NCBI GenBank assembly: GCA_963776205.1
Contig: CAVZLR010000001.1
Location: 372,001-436,000, forward strand
DNA: 64,000 bases
Source: UBA4459 sp963776205
GTDB taxonomy: Bacteria > Bacteroidota > Bacteroidia > Bacteroidales > F082
Reading direction: 5' to 3'
The translations under genes and the position numbers were made by a program. Numbering within the stretch: position 1 is the stretch's first letter; the number at the start of each line of letters is the position of its first letter. The notes beneath the pieces are model-generated. The model ran no database searches. It was given only the letters and a program-made list of their open reading frames with translations, and was not told where the DNA came from. Shown one piece after another: positions 1 through 9,614 of this stretch.

Positions 1-219
1 ACCTCAACAACTCTGTCATATGAACTGAAACAACCTGAGAAAGTCATTTTAACCATATATGATTATTTAGGTAAGCAAGTCTATCAAACACAAGAAAACC
101 AAGCAGATGGTAAACAACAACTCATTTGGAATGCTGAAAGAAATGCGAATGGGGTTTACTATTACAGGCTACAGGTAGGTGATGCTGTTGCCAATGGGAA
201 GCTGGTGAAGGTGAGGTAG
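1..219 (+). CDS. C-terminal tail of a T9SS-sorted secreted protein (5' end outside window)
   Basis: The reading frame is open from base 1 to a TAG at 217-219 and gives 72 residues. They form a type A T9SS C-terminal sorting domain: a beta-rich stretch with IYDYLGKQVYQ, then NANGVYYYRLQVG and a basic end KLVKVR. Known biology: such tails direct cargo through the Por secretion system and are removed at the cell surface. The tail is closely similar, in DNA as well as protein, to the end of the L-domain-like protein at 1796-3739, so the missing upstream part is probably a paralogue of that protein. The cargo domain itself is not visible, so its function is unknown. Confidence 0.85.
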   Translation, partial: TSTTLSYELKQPEKVILTIYDYLGKQVYQTQENQADGKQQLIWNAERNANGVYYYRLQVGDAVANGKLVKVR

Positions 220-261
220 GAGTAAAAAGTATAAGTAGTAGCTTAATGAATTTGCAAAGAT

Positions 262-1392
262 TTACAATTGCTTACCTAAAAGCAATTTCAACATATTACC
301 CATCATTTTTTGCTTACCAACCTTTTCGCTAAGAATTCCCAGGTACAACTTCACTGCATTTTTTGGAGGTACGGTTTTCTTCATTTTTTCAATCAGACGA
401 ATTGCTTCTTTTTTACAGCTTGTAACACACAAGCCACAGCCAATACATCTGTCAAGGTCAATCTCTGCCTTTTTATCTTCCACCCTGATGGCATCCATCT
501 GGCATCTTTTAACACATAACGAACATCCATTACATGCTTCACTGATTATCTGGGCATAAAAATTATGTCCAATGAGCTCTGCCGGTTTATCATATTTTTT
601 TGCTGAAGTAAGCACGCCACAGCAACATCCGCAACACAAGCAAATACAAAAAGGTTGCAAAGAGTTACCCGGTTGCAAAACCAGACCTTCGCGTTCGGCC
701 CTATCTATAATATCCAGGCATTCCTCTTTTGAAATAGTTCTTGCCTGCCCCCTGTCTAAATATGAAGATGCACCAAAAGAAATGCAAACTTCAATATCTT
801 TGGTTTGCTTACAGGAATTCCCCAGCAAGGCTTCACCTTCTTTACAAACGCAATTGGCTACCGCTATGGATTTATTGGTTTCTTTTACAATTTGGCGCAT
901 GTTGTCGTAAGTAGCAATATTGTATTCCGGAACAATGGCTTTCATATGAGGACTGGTTCGTAACTGGGGCAAAGAACTTCTGAAAAATTCATCATTAAAA
1001 CCTTCATCAAAATACTGATGCATCCATTCCATGAACTCTTTATTCAAACGGCCCAATTGATACTCAAACATACCTATTGCCAACATGGCATTACTATATT
1101 TAAATGGCGCATTCTTTGATCGGTTAATAGAACCTCCTAAATACATTTGATCCAGAATAATGCTTAACTCATCCAGTTCAATCTTCTCGTTAAACTTACG
1201 TTTAAACCTTTTCTGTATAGTTAACACCGAAGCATTTCCCAGGCTAAGACAAAGTGCCACTTTTGCCTCAAAATTATTAAACAGGTGTTGTAATATTTTT
1301 ATTTCCACCCCTGAATCGGTTTTTGGAAAACCTATGGGTAATTTATCAAGATGTTCCTGTAATAGGCGATAAACATGTCTTTCATATTGCAT
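262..1392 (-). CDS. 4Fe-4S dicluster ferredoxin-type protein with Cys-rich centre
   Basis: A 376-residue cytoplasmic iron-sulfur protein. Two bacterial ferredoxin motifs CxxCxxCxxxC lie near the C-terminus, at about residues 287-297 and 316-326, and should bind two [4Fe-4S] clusters for electron transfer. Before them are a CVC...C region at about 181-194 and a dense cluster (C-C-CC-CCC, about 249-258) that could hold a further metal site. The N-terminal 150 residues are helical and resemble a winged-helix-like fold, but I recognise no named domain there. The ATG at 1392 is preferred over an in-frame TTG two codons upstream. It is a lone minus-strand gene between two T9SS cargo genes, so context gives no redox partner. 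Electron-transfer role is inferred; the substrate is unknown. Confidence 0.85.
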   Translation of the reverse strand: MQYERHVYRLLQEHLDKLPIGFPKTDSGVEIKILQHLFNNFEAKVALCLSLGNASVLTIQKRFKRKFNEKIELDELSIILDQMYLGGSINRSKNAPFKYSNAMLAIGMFEYQLGRLNKEFMEWMHQYFDEGFNDEFFRSSLPQLRTSPHMKAIVPEYNIATYDNMRQIVKETNKSIAVANCVCKEGEALLGNSCKQTKDIEVCISFGASSYLDRGQARTISKEECLDIIDRAEREGLVLQPGNSLQPFCICLCCGCCCGVLTSAKKYDKPAELIGHNFYAQIISEACNGCSLCVKRCQMDAIRVEDKKAEIDLDRCIGCGLCVTSCKKEAIRLIEKMKKTVPPKNAVKLYLGILSEKVGKQKMMGNMLKLLLGKQL

Positions 1393-1795
1393 ATACAATA
1401 ATAGTTAATTATTGAATTAAATAAAACTATTTAAGTGATATTGAGCTGTCTTATGGAAATCCGTTACCGGATGCGCTAACCATGTTTGAAATAACCTAAT
1501 TCTAATCCCTTACCACAGGGTGATATGGTTAATCATGGATTGTTATCAAATATAAGAAACTTGTGGGGGTTTCTGTAAAGAATAGATATTTAAACCGTTT
1601 TAGTGGTAAGATTCGATTTCTTGCATGCTCTCATTCATTAGCCGGGCTTGGTCGTCTGGCGGTTGTCGTAAGCGAGAAATGGAAGTGTTTGAAATTTTTC
1701 AGATGCTTTTCTGTTGCTATCTCCTTGACATTCGTCAATTTAAGTTGTATATTGTACCTTCCAATTATGCTCGTTAAACTCAAAAACTCACTGCT
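1393..1795. other. Intergenic region, divergent promoters of the Fe-S protein and the L-domain-like protein
   Basis: About 400 bases lie between two divergently oriented genes. A 78-codon open frame at 1563-1799 has no recognisable features and runs into the next start codon, so I do not call it a gene. No tRNA or convincing hairpin was found. The only signal is a weak promoter-like pair just upstream of the 1796 start. Confidence 0.5.
1725..1754 (+). promoter_or_regulatory. Possible promoter for the L-domain-like T9SS protein
   Basis: TTG at 1725-1727 (within TTGACA) is followed after 20 bases by TATATTG at 1748-1754. This spacing suits the Bacteroidota sigma-ABfr pattern (TTG, about 20 bases, TAnnTTTG), but the -7 box is imperfect. 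The start codon is 42 bases downstream. Confidence 0.3.
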
Positions 1796-3739
1796 ATGAA
1801 AAAGCTGTTATTTACAATCACTATTTGTTTATTCTCCTTATCACTTTTAACGCAATCTTGCCTTCCAGAAGGCATAGAATTTACATCCCAAGAACAGATT
1901 GATAATTTTCAGATAGATAATCCCAATTGTACGGAGATTGAAGGTAATGTTACAATTGGTAAATGGCCGGATTCAAATATTAAAAACTTAAATGGATTAA
2001 GTGCTATAACTTCAATTGGAGGAAGACTCACAATACATGATACAGATTCTTTGTTGAATCTATCAGGTTTGGATAGCATAGATTCTATTGGAGATGGTTT
2101 GTTCTTATATGGGAACCATTTCCTGCAAAACTTAACTGGTTTAAATAATGTAACTTCTATCAATGGTTGGATCCTTTTAGAGTTTAATGAGTCATTAGAG
2201 AGTTTATCCGGATTAGAAGGCTTAACTTCAGTTGATGAGTTGTTCGTTGGAGCATCTGATTCCAGCAATATTTCCTTAGTTAGTTTATCAGGTTTAAATA
2301 ATGTGACGCATATTGAAAAAGATGTAAGAATTAATGGTAATTGCTCGCTTCTTGATCTATCTGGTCTGGAAAACCTGATCACAATAGGTGGAACATTAGA
2401 AATTGCTTCCAATGAAAGTTTGTCCAGCCTGGATGGATTGGATAATTTGACTTTTGTTGGCAAAAGCCTAATGATTGGCGGATGGAGTAGGAACGCTATG
2501 CCGTTCGCATCTATTGAGTGTCATGGGAACCCCAGTTTAACCAGTATTTCTGCATTAAGCAATTTAACTTCTATAGGAGGAAGTCTTGGTGTTTATTGTA
2601 ACGATGCTTTATTAAGTTTAACAGGTCTTGAAAGTCTGGACACTATTGGAAGTTTATTAATTGGATATGCTGTTGATAACGATTTTGAATTTGGAACGGC
2701 GGGAAATTCCTCATTAGCCTCTCTTACAGGGTTGGATGGCCTCACAAGAATTGGGAGTGGAATCAGTATTACGGGGAATTCAGGTTTAACAAATTTAACT
2801 GGGCTAAATAATGAACTTGTTATTGATGGTAGCCTGAAAATTAGATTCAACGGTTCTTTGTCAAACTGTGAAACGCAAAGTATATGTGATTATTTGGTCA
2901 ATCCAAATGGCTCGGTTGAAATCCATCACAATGCAACAGGATGCAATAGTCCTGTAGATTTAGCAGATGTATGTGGTATTGAAGTTCCCTGTCTTCCATA
3001 TGGAAATTATTATTTTTTCAAGCAAAGTGACGTTGATAATTTTCAGGATTATTATCCAGGGTGTACTGATCTTGAAGGAGATGTGGTCATTACGGGCAAG
3101 AATAATATTACTAATCTCATGGGATTAAGTGAACTGAATTCAATCAGTGGATACCTCCATATAGGCTCGTGGGAAATTGTATGTAATCCTTTATTGATGG
3201 ACCTGTCTGGTTTGGAAGGACTGACTTCCGTGGAAGGACTTGAAATCATTTTGAACGATACATTATCATCATTAACAGGACTGGATAATATTGAGCCAGC
3301 GACAATGACATACCTGACCATATGGGGTAATCAGTATTTATCTTCCTGTGACGTGAAAAGTATCTGTAATTACTTGGTTGCACCCAATGGGGAGCTTAAT
3401 CTCCATGGCAACGCTCCCGGCTGCAACAGCACTGAGGAAGTGCTGGATTCATGTGATTTTTCTTCAGTAACAATTCATGATGTAATGGGATCATTCTCCA
3501 TTCGACCCAACCCTTTCAGCAACTCAACAACCATCGAATACGAACTGAAACAACCAGAGCATATCACATTAACGATATATGATTATTTGGGTAAGCAAGT
3601 CTATCAAATACAAGTAAACCAACCACATGGCAAACAACAGCTCATTTGGAATGCTGAAAAGAATGCTAATGGGATTTACCATTACAGGTTGCAGGTTGGT
3701 AATGATGTGGCCAATGGGAAGATGGTGAAGGTGAGGTAA
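1796..3739 (+). CDS. Secreted L-domain-like repeat protein with T9SS sorting tail
   Basis: A 647-residue exported protein with an N-terminal signal sequence (MKKLLFTITICLFSL). The body consists of repeats built around LSGLxxLTSI and NxSLxSLxGL, resembling receptor L-domain/leucine-rich solenoid strands. There are two modules. Each starts with C-L-P-x-G...DNF...P-x-C-T-x-(I/L)-E-G-(N/D)-V (about 22-60 and 398-435) and ends with a Cys cap of the form C-x-x-(Q/K)-S-I-C-(D/N)-Y-L-V-x-P-N-G (about 358-390 and 522-555). The last 85 residues form a type A T9SS sorting domain (SIRPNPFSNSTTIEY ... KMVKVR). Predicted location is the cell surface or outside; a binding or adhesion role is likely but the ligand is unknown. 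The tail is nearly duplicated in the partial gene at 1-219. Confidence 0.88.
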   Translation: MKKLLFTITICLFSLSLLTQSCLPEGIEFTSQEQIDNFQIDNPNCTEIEGNVTIGKWPDSNIKNLNGLSAITSIGGRLTIHDTDSLLNLSGLDSIDSIGDGLFLYGNHFLQNLTGLNNVTSINGWILLEFNESLESLSGLEGLTSVDELFVGASDSSNISLVSLSGLNNVTHIEKDVRINGNCSLLDLSGLENLITIGGTLEIASNESLSSLDGLDNLTFVGKSLMIGGWSRNAMPFASIECHGNPSLTSISALSNLTSIGGSLGVYCNDALLSLTGLESLDTIGSLLIGYAVDNDFEFGTAGNSSLASLTGLDGLTRIGSGISITGNSGLTNLTGLNNELVIDGSLKIRFNGSLSNCETQSICDYLVNPNGSVEIHHNATGCNSPVDLADVCGIEVPCLPYGNYYFFKQSDVDNFQDYYPGCTDLEGDVVITGKNNITNLMGLSELNSISGYLHIGSWEIVCNPLLMDLSGLEGLTSVEGLEIILNDTLSSLTGLDNIEPATMTYLTIWGNQYLSSCDVKSICNYLVAPNGELNLHGNAPGCNSTEEVLDSCDFSSVTIHDVMGSFSIRPNPFSNSTTIEYELKQPEHITLTIYDYLGKQVYQIQVNQPHGKQQLIWNAEKNANGIYHYRLQVGNDVANGKMVKVR

Positions 3740-3799
3740 AAACAAATACTTATATAACCCTTACAAATTAATTTATCAACTAATTAAAACTAAGAAACT

Positions 3800-4624
3800 A
3801 TGAAGAAAACAAAAATTATTTTATCGCTCATTTTAAGCGTTCTGTTTGTAGGATTTTATGGAATATTTCAACTTCAATCCCAAACCTGCATTGTAACTTT
3901 TCAGGCTGATCTCAGTGAAGCAACAATTGAAAATCCGGCAACAGTTGGTATAAGAGGAAGTGTCGCTCCATTATCCTGGACTGAATCCATGATCATGGAG
4001 GATAAAGATGGGGATGGTATTTATACGATTAAAGTAGAATTTGAGACTATTATGCCAGGACAGGAAGTTTTATACAAATATGTGCATGGTGATGTGGTAT
4101 GGGAAAATGATTTGATTGGAGGAATTGGAAACCGGTCCGTTTATCTTTATGAGGGTAAAAATAAATTGCCTTTGGATATATGGGATCAGCTGGATAAATA
4201 TGCTACAACAAACCTTTTAGAAGCAGCAATCGAAGGTAAATTCTGGGATTGGATATACATTATTGGAAGTGACAAAAAAAACGGACTGTCCCCTGAAGAA
4301 ATAGGATTGAAAATAACCGCTTTCTGGGGTTCAATGGAATGGCTGGATAGTCCTCAAATACTATTAGGTTGGGAAAAAACTTCCCAAGCAATGTACCCCA
4401 ATGGCTACTTTGAAACCATTGAGAACTCTCCTGAAAAGGTGGTTTTTAAAGCGAAAAAAACATGGTTAAAACATTTTGGTGAAGAAGATCAAATCAAGAA
4501 TGTTACTAGTGATGACATGACCCGTGTATTTAAAACCAATACAGAAGCTACAGCAATGGCAAAAGGATGGAAATGCATTTGGGAAGATGAAGGCGAATTT
4601 TTTAAAGTAACCGTTGAAAAATAA
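3800..4624 (+). CDS. Secreted protein with CBM20/E-set-like N-terminal domain, function unknown
   Basis: A 274-residue protein. A signal peptide (about residues 1-28, ending near QLQSQ) precedes a beta-sandwich-like domain (about 30-135) with the pattern VGIRGSVAPLSW...DKDGDGIYTIKVEF. This pattern is common to starch-binding/E-set domains that precede enzymes in Bacteroidota. The remaining 140 residues (WDWIYIIGSDKKNGLS...MYPNGYFETIE...KGWKCIWEDEGEFFKV) match no family I can name. No T9SS tail or lipobox is present, so it is probably periplasmic. It starts 60 bases after the L-domain-like gene and could be co-transcribed. Carbohydrate binding is an inference from the N-terminal pattern only. 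Confidence 0.75.
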   Translation: MKKTKIILSLILSVLFVGFYGIFQLQSQTCIVTFQADLSEATIENPATVGIRGSVAPLSWTESMIMEDKDGDGIYTIKVEFETIMPGQEVLYKYVHGDVVWENDLIGGIGNRSVYLYEGKNKLPLDIWDQLDKYATTNLLEAAIEGKFWDWIYIIGSDKKNGLSPEEIGLKITAFWGSMEWLDSPQILLGWEKTSQAMYPNGYFETIENSPEKVVFKAKKTWLKHFGEEDQIKNVTSDDMTRVFKTNTEATAMAKGWKCIWEDEGEFFKVTVEK

Positions 4625-4663
4625 GTTCCAGACCTTATTAATCATAAATTAAAAACCAAAAAA

Positions 4664-4786
4664 ATGAAAGTCGTAACAGCAATCCTGGCAGCTCTAATGT
4701 TTATATTAGTTTGTTGCACACCATCTGAACCATGTGAAAAGGCAAAGAGTCCAACTGAGAATACTGCTGAAATGAGTATAGAATAA
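4664..4786 (+). CDS. Very small putative lipoprotein (40 aa)
   Basis: The ATG at 4664 opens a 40-residue frame ending at TAA 4784-4786. Residues 1-16 are a hydrophobic export signal (MKVVTAILAALMFILV) followed directly by CC, which would serve as the lipidated cysteine. The mature part is only about 23 residues, polar, with one more Cys. It starts 39 bases after the upstream gene stops, in the same direction, so it is probably the last gene of that transcript. The start context (an A-rich stretch before ATG) resembles its neighbours. No homology is recognised. It could be a small outer-membrane lipoprotein or a lysis/entericidin-like peptide. Confidence 0.5.
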   Translation: MKVVTAILAALMFILVCCTPSEPCEKAKSPTENTAEMSIE

Positions 4787-4821
4787 ATCAATAAACCCCA
4801 TTTTAGCACGCTAAGACGGTA

Positions 4822-7800
4822 TTAGTCCTTAATTATCTTTACCTGCTCATTGAAAGTGCCGCCTGTTATATTTACCAGGTACACACCTCCCGGATGTCCT
4901 GAAAGGTCGATCTGTGTTTCATGGTGGTCCAGCAAAGATGAGTACACTACCTGTCCTGTCATATTTGTTATGATCACCTGCACACTGGTGTTCACATTGC
5001 TGAGTTTCAAATTGAATATACCGTTGTTCGGGTTGGGGTAAATGGCCACTTTCGAATCGCTTACCTCATCAATACCTACATAAGGATTGTTACCTACAAT
5101 TACATTATCAATATAGATCGGGTTTCCGTAGAAACTGTAAGTGCCAAATTTAATTTTCACCTCTTTTTGACCTGCCCATTCAGAAATATCAATGGTATTG
5201 CAGTCACTGCCATAACCTGCACCACACCAGTCTTCCTGAACCTCTGGTATAAATCCATCTTCGGTCAAGGGGTGCGTGGCAAACGACCCGAAATCCATCA
5301 TCACCACCTTCAAATATCCTTGTCCAGCTCACACCACAATCACCTGAGATGTAAATAATCAACGAATCGGATGCTTCCTGGTAATATTTTGCGTAAGCAT
5401 GGTCGAAATACAGATATGCTTCTTCATATGTTGATAAATCCAGTGGTTGGCTGATCAGGTTATCTGTCTGCCCTATGGCAAAAATTTCCCTGAAGTTCAC
5501 CCTGGCTGCTGTATTACCAGGGCTGTTGCCACTTACTTCAACCAGTGCCCATGTTTCGTTATCATCAGGATTCTCAACGGTCCATGCTTCATCCAGTACA
5601 ATGGATCTCAAAATCTTCTTCAAAGGGTAAGCTATATCCTCCAATACTTAAAAAGTCAGCTTTGGTCAAACTGCTTTCCCCATTTGAATTAGAAGCTGTC
5701 AGTGTTACCGAATATTGTCCATATGCACCGCACATGATTACCGGGTTTTGCGAATACGCATTGGTGCCTTCAACAAAAACGTAAGTAGCAGGAGTGATCT
5801 CCCATTCCCAGCTAGTAGGGAAATATTCGGTCAGATCGGTTAAGATAATTTCCTCACCCAAACAAACCGCATTGGCATCCGCTTTGAAATCAATCTCAGG
5901 CAATAACGAGCTGCTTACAGTAATATAATCCTCCTTGGTAATTGTACTTGTTCCCAGGTCATTGGTAACGGTGAGCGTCACATCAAAAGAACCTTCATTT
6001 TCATATACGATATTGGCAGGATTTTTTTCGTTTGAAGTTGAAGGGGTTCCGCCTTCAAAACTCCATTCAAAAGTGGTTGGAGGACCTGAAGCAAGCGAAC
6101 TAAAATTCACAAAATGCCCGGTTGGTATTATTGTATGATCTGCTTCGAATTCAGAAACAGGTTCCATCATGCGTACATCCGATTCCCAAAGCCCACGGCC
6201 ATAGGTTGCTGCACGTATTTTATTTGCCAGGTGATTGATCTCTAGTTCGTTCACAATTACATTGGGCAGTCCTTCCCAGAAGGTTTCGAATTCGTCGAGC
6301 GTATTATCAATATGGTATACCCCCACATCCATACCAACATATAATGATTCGGCCGGATCATCATAAAAAGTGAGGCAATTGGCCGGAATATTGGGCAGGT
6401 TCAGTGAATAATTTGTCCAGGTTTCCCCGGCATCATCAGAGATATATATTTTTTCCCCTTCGGTATATCCCGAAAGTGAAACCGCAATGAGTTCAGGGTT
6501 TGAAGGATGAACAGCAATATAGGAAATAGCATTTGCCGGTAAGCCGTCACTTATGTCGCTCCAGCTATCACCCCCATCTTTGGTCCTTTTAATGGTGCTT
6601 CCAAAAGAAGCGAAAATATATTCAGGGTTCGATTCTGAAATGGCCATTTGCCTGATCGTATTTGTAAAATCAGAAATTGTAGTCCAGCTTTGCATGCCAT
6701 TGGTAGTTTTCCTAACCCCATTATTGGTCCCCACAAATATGGTTTGAGGATCAGTTGGGTGAATTACAAATGGTGTAACCCAGTCGCCGCTTCCCGGCTG
6801 GTTGATATTTACCCGGTTCATACCGCCATTATCCGATTTATAGAAACTCCCAAATTGAATGGTGCCATAGACAATATTCTCGTTTGAATAGTCCACCAGG
6901 CATTCCATACCGTCAGCACCAAGCCATTCATGCCAGTAATCAGTGGTATAAACGCTGGTGCCATTATCCTGCGAACCACCAATAAGTTTATAGGGATGGT
7001 TCTTTGAACCTCCCATTCTGTAAAATTGACGGATGCCGATCCCGGTTGTCATATCTACCCATGTATCTCCACTGTCTTCCGATTTACATACCAATCCATC
7101 GGAGCCAACATATAAAGTTCCATCCTCGAAATGGGCCCAATGCATATCGCAATGTGTGTAACCTATCGGATCATTCTGAAAATTCCATTCCGTAGTAGGT
7201 ACCCAATTGATACCACCGTCCAATGAACGCCAGGTGATAATTCCAAGCAGGTGCACCTCGTCAGGATTCAGGTGTGAGGCTGCCAAACCCAGGTCGTAAG
7301 ATGATTGGCTGCTATTATCATCCCCTGTCGGGCTGTAACCCAACATCTGGGGAGAATCGGCCCTTAACTCAAATGAGTCTCCACTATTGGTAGAGCGATA
7401 AACACCACCGAATAAGCCATCGGTTCCGGCACACATAAAATAAACAAAGTCAGGATCAGCATTTGTTACGGCAATTTGCGCCCTTCCGTTGTTAGCAGGC
7501 AAACCTGCCGTAATTTGGGTAAATGAATCACCGCCATCATTTGATTTATAAAATTTCTTTGTTAAGGCATAAATCGTATTCGGATCGCCGGGTTTAAATT
7601 CAATATCATCAATATGACCACTCAGAATTTCTTCCCATGAATCGGCACCATCATATGATCTGTATAACCCATTATTTACCGCGCAGTATATGATATTGGG
7701 ATCTTCCGGATGGATCAGCAATTTCTCCACCGTCAGGTTCTGGTAAATTGAGTGTTGCATGCCAGTTGTTTCCCAATTTTGCCCCCCATCAGTCGATTTT

Positions 7801-8429
7801 AAAACACCAATACTATAATTATCTGAAGCATCTCGGTCGCCGGTTCCGATATAAATGATATCTGAATCCGTATAATCAATCGCTATGGCAGATACGCCCA
7901 AAATTGGTAAATGATCTGTCAGCACCTCCCATGTTTCACCTTCATTGGTTGTTTTCCAGCATCCTCCAGATGGCGCCCCGATGAAAATGGTGTTTGGATC
8001 ATTGGGGTCAACCGCCACTACATTAATGCGACCGATGCCCGGATTCCAGTGACCCGTATTGTTTTGCCATTCACGTGGACCCATTTCTTCCCAATTGCTT
8101 TCCCTTTCAGCTACTAATGTATTATTGGACCTGAACTTCTTCATTTCATTCCAGAGATGATCCTGCCTGGGCCTTTCCCCGGTAGGGAAAGTCCGGTCGT
8201 AGTTCATATACTCCCAGCGTTTGTAGATTTTATACATCGTTCCTCTACCGGTTCCAACAATTTCAAAATACTGCTCAGCTTCCCGCTGAACATCATAAAA
8301 GTTCACTGCCGGATCCTGCATCATTACAAACCATTTTGGGTCTCCATCGATTAATAAATCTTGTGATGTTGCATTGTTAAAACAGCATATTACCGCTAAA
8401 AACGAGATAGTAAGGATAAACTTCTTCAT
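4822..8429 (-). pseudogene. Sortilin/BNR-propeller, PKD, T9SS-sorted surface protein broken by two +1 frameshifts
   Basis: Three overlapping minus-strand frames (5589-8429, 5204-5644, 4822-5313) are one gene. Dropping one base near 5606 and one near 5290 yields a continuous 1201-residue protein. Order: signal peptide (MKKFILTISFLAVICC); BNR/Asp-box propeller repeats such as S(T/N)DGG(Q/D)xW, SxDxGxTW and KTTNxG (about 105-745); two PKD domains (about 760-930); a jelly-roll-like segment with SIVLDEAWTVENPDDNETW and WTRIFEGGDDGF; and a type A T9SS tail (IYPNPNNGIFNLKLSN...EQVKIIKD). Family knowledge: such proteins are exported surface proteins, sometimes glycan-binding or enzymatic. No glycosidase catalytic set is identifiable. 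The first frame alone would lack the sorting tail and so would not be surface-anchored. Either a decaying gene or base-call errors. Confidence 0.85.
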
Positions 8430-8566
8430 GAGATAAATTTCAGATCAATATTTGGTTTGATTTGGGCTATCAAAATTAGGACTAATTTGGGTTCAAACTA
8501 TAAGACCCATTCTAAATTTCATTATGTTCTTTGCATATTATTTTCAGTTGACTAATATCAAGAAAA

Positions 8567-8629
8567 TGTTAATTAAGTGTTAAGTAACAAATATTTAACA
8601 TGCATTTGGTATTCTTGATAGTACATTCG
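8567..8629 (+). promoter_or_regulatory. 35-bp shared upstream element plus -7-like box (copy 1)
   Basis: Positions 8567-8601 match 11867-11901 at 32 of 35 bases. After an unrelated 20-base spacer, the 9-mer GTACATTCG (8621-8629) is also identical in both copies. TACATTCG fits TAnnTTTG with one change, so it is the likely -7 box. The upstream element contains TGTTAA (8578-8583) and TTAACA (8595-8600) as an inverted pair 11 bases apart, plus a further TGTTAA at 8567-8572. This suggests a dimeric regulator site. The start codon of the small secreted protein is 34 bases downstream of the -7 box. Confidence 0.6.
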
Positions 8630-8662
8630 TTTCAGTATTAATTTAACTAAAATTTCAAAACA

Positions 8663-9025
8663 ATGAAAACTAGAATCGCAACCCTGGTAATTGTATTTGG
8701 TCTGTTTTTATCACTAAATACAAATGCAAACGAACCCATTCCAGCCTCAAAGGCTGTGTCTAACTCAGTATCAACTTACATTAGTGATAATATAGAATAT
8801 CCTGCTTTCGCTGAAAATGAAAAGTTGGAAAGCATTGTAGTGGTCAAATTGACCATTCAAGAGGATGGCACATTTGCCGTTGATGCTTCGAATAGCGTTG
8901 ATGAGCGGATGAGAAAGCATGTAGTATCAGCCATTTATAAATTGGATGATAAAGCAGATTATTATGCTCAATTTGCAGGACAACAAGTAATACTTAAAGT
9001 AAAGTTTGATCTTAAGCTTGTGTAA
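8663..9025 (+). CDS. Small secreted protein with TonB-C-terminal-like pattern
   Basis: A 120-residue protein with a signal peptide (about 1-22, ending NTNAN). The mature domain has the pattern YPAFAENEKLESIVVVKLTIQEDGTF followed by a helix and a final strand QQVILKVKFDLKLV. This resembles the beta-alpha-beta core of TonB C-terminal (energy transducer) domains, but there is no membrane anchor or Pro-rich linker, so it is not a functional TonB. It is monocistronic, with the shared promoter element at 8567-8629 in front and a strong terminator at 9056-9081 behind. Likely periplasmic or secreted; function unknown. Confidence 0.75.
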   Translation: MKTRIATLVIVFGLFLSLNTNANEPIPASKAVSNSVSTYISDNIEYPAFAENEKLESIVVVKLTIQEDGTFAVDASNSVDERMRKHVVSAIYKLDDKADYYAQFAGQQVILKVKFDLKLV

Positions 9026-9055
9026 CATCCAGCTTAAAAAATTGATAGATGACAG

Positions 9056-9081
9056 CCCTGGAAATTTCCAGGGTTTTTTTT
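9056..9081 (+). terminator. Intrinsic terminator after the TonB-C-like gene
   Basis: A perfect 18-base palindrome, CCCTGGAAATTTCCAGGG (9056-9073), is followed directly by eight T (9074-9081). It lies 31 bases after the stop codon at 9025. Confidence 0.85.
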
Positions 9082-9235
9082 ATGCAAATAATAAATGGAG
9101 CTAATTCATATTTGGTATTAAACTTTTAAATAACCTCTTCGCTATCCGTTTTTTAAACTTGACTATAATCCAGTCAGCAAATGAGCAGATGGCATAAGGA
9201 TTGAAAGCTGTCATCTGATAAACTTGGTGAAATTA

Positions 9236-9478
9236 TCAAGATGTTTTGTTTTTATCAATAAAGTAGTACAATTCTTTATTAAACACGACGGTGCTGATTT
9301 TTAATATCCTGGTTCTGGTCGTATTTAATTGCACTTCCACAAAGAAGTCGTACAACGAATACAAGTCAATTTTATAATCCTCCGGATTTCTGGATAACAA
9401 ATATTTCCCTTCGGTAAAGAGTACGATGCCTTTATCGTGGATTGATAATTCCCGAAACTGGTTTTCTGTTATCAACAT
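9236..9478 (-). CDS. Small hypothetical protein (80 aa)
   Basis: An 80-residue polar protein starting at ATG 9478 (MLITENQFRELSIHDKG) and ending KNKTS. It has no signal peptide, membrane segment or Cys. The pattern of alternating charged and hydrophobic residues suggests a small beta-rich cytoplasmic domain. It is the last of three same-strand small genes (with 9615-9968 and 9984-10220) lying divergent from an XRE-type regulator; the gap to the next gene is 136 bases. I do not recognise the family. Confidence 0.5.
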   Translation of the reverse strand: MLITENQFRELSIHDKGIVLFTEGKYLLSRNPEDYKIDLYSLYDFFVEVQLNTTRTRILKISTVVFNKELYYFIDKNKTS

Positions 9479-9614
9479 TTTATATTAACCTGATTGTTAA
9501 AACTTAAAATTAGCAATAAATAGTTCGTCTGTGATATTTTTTAAATATAAGAGGCCTGTCCGTATTTTAAACCATTTATTAAAATACCTTTTAAACCCAT
9601 ATAATTGAATCAAC

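Noticed and set aside
1563..1799. 78-codon plus-strand frame before the L-domain-like gene
   Set aside because: It has no signal or domain features, overlaps the promoter and start of the next gene, and its composition looks non-coding.
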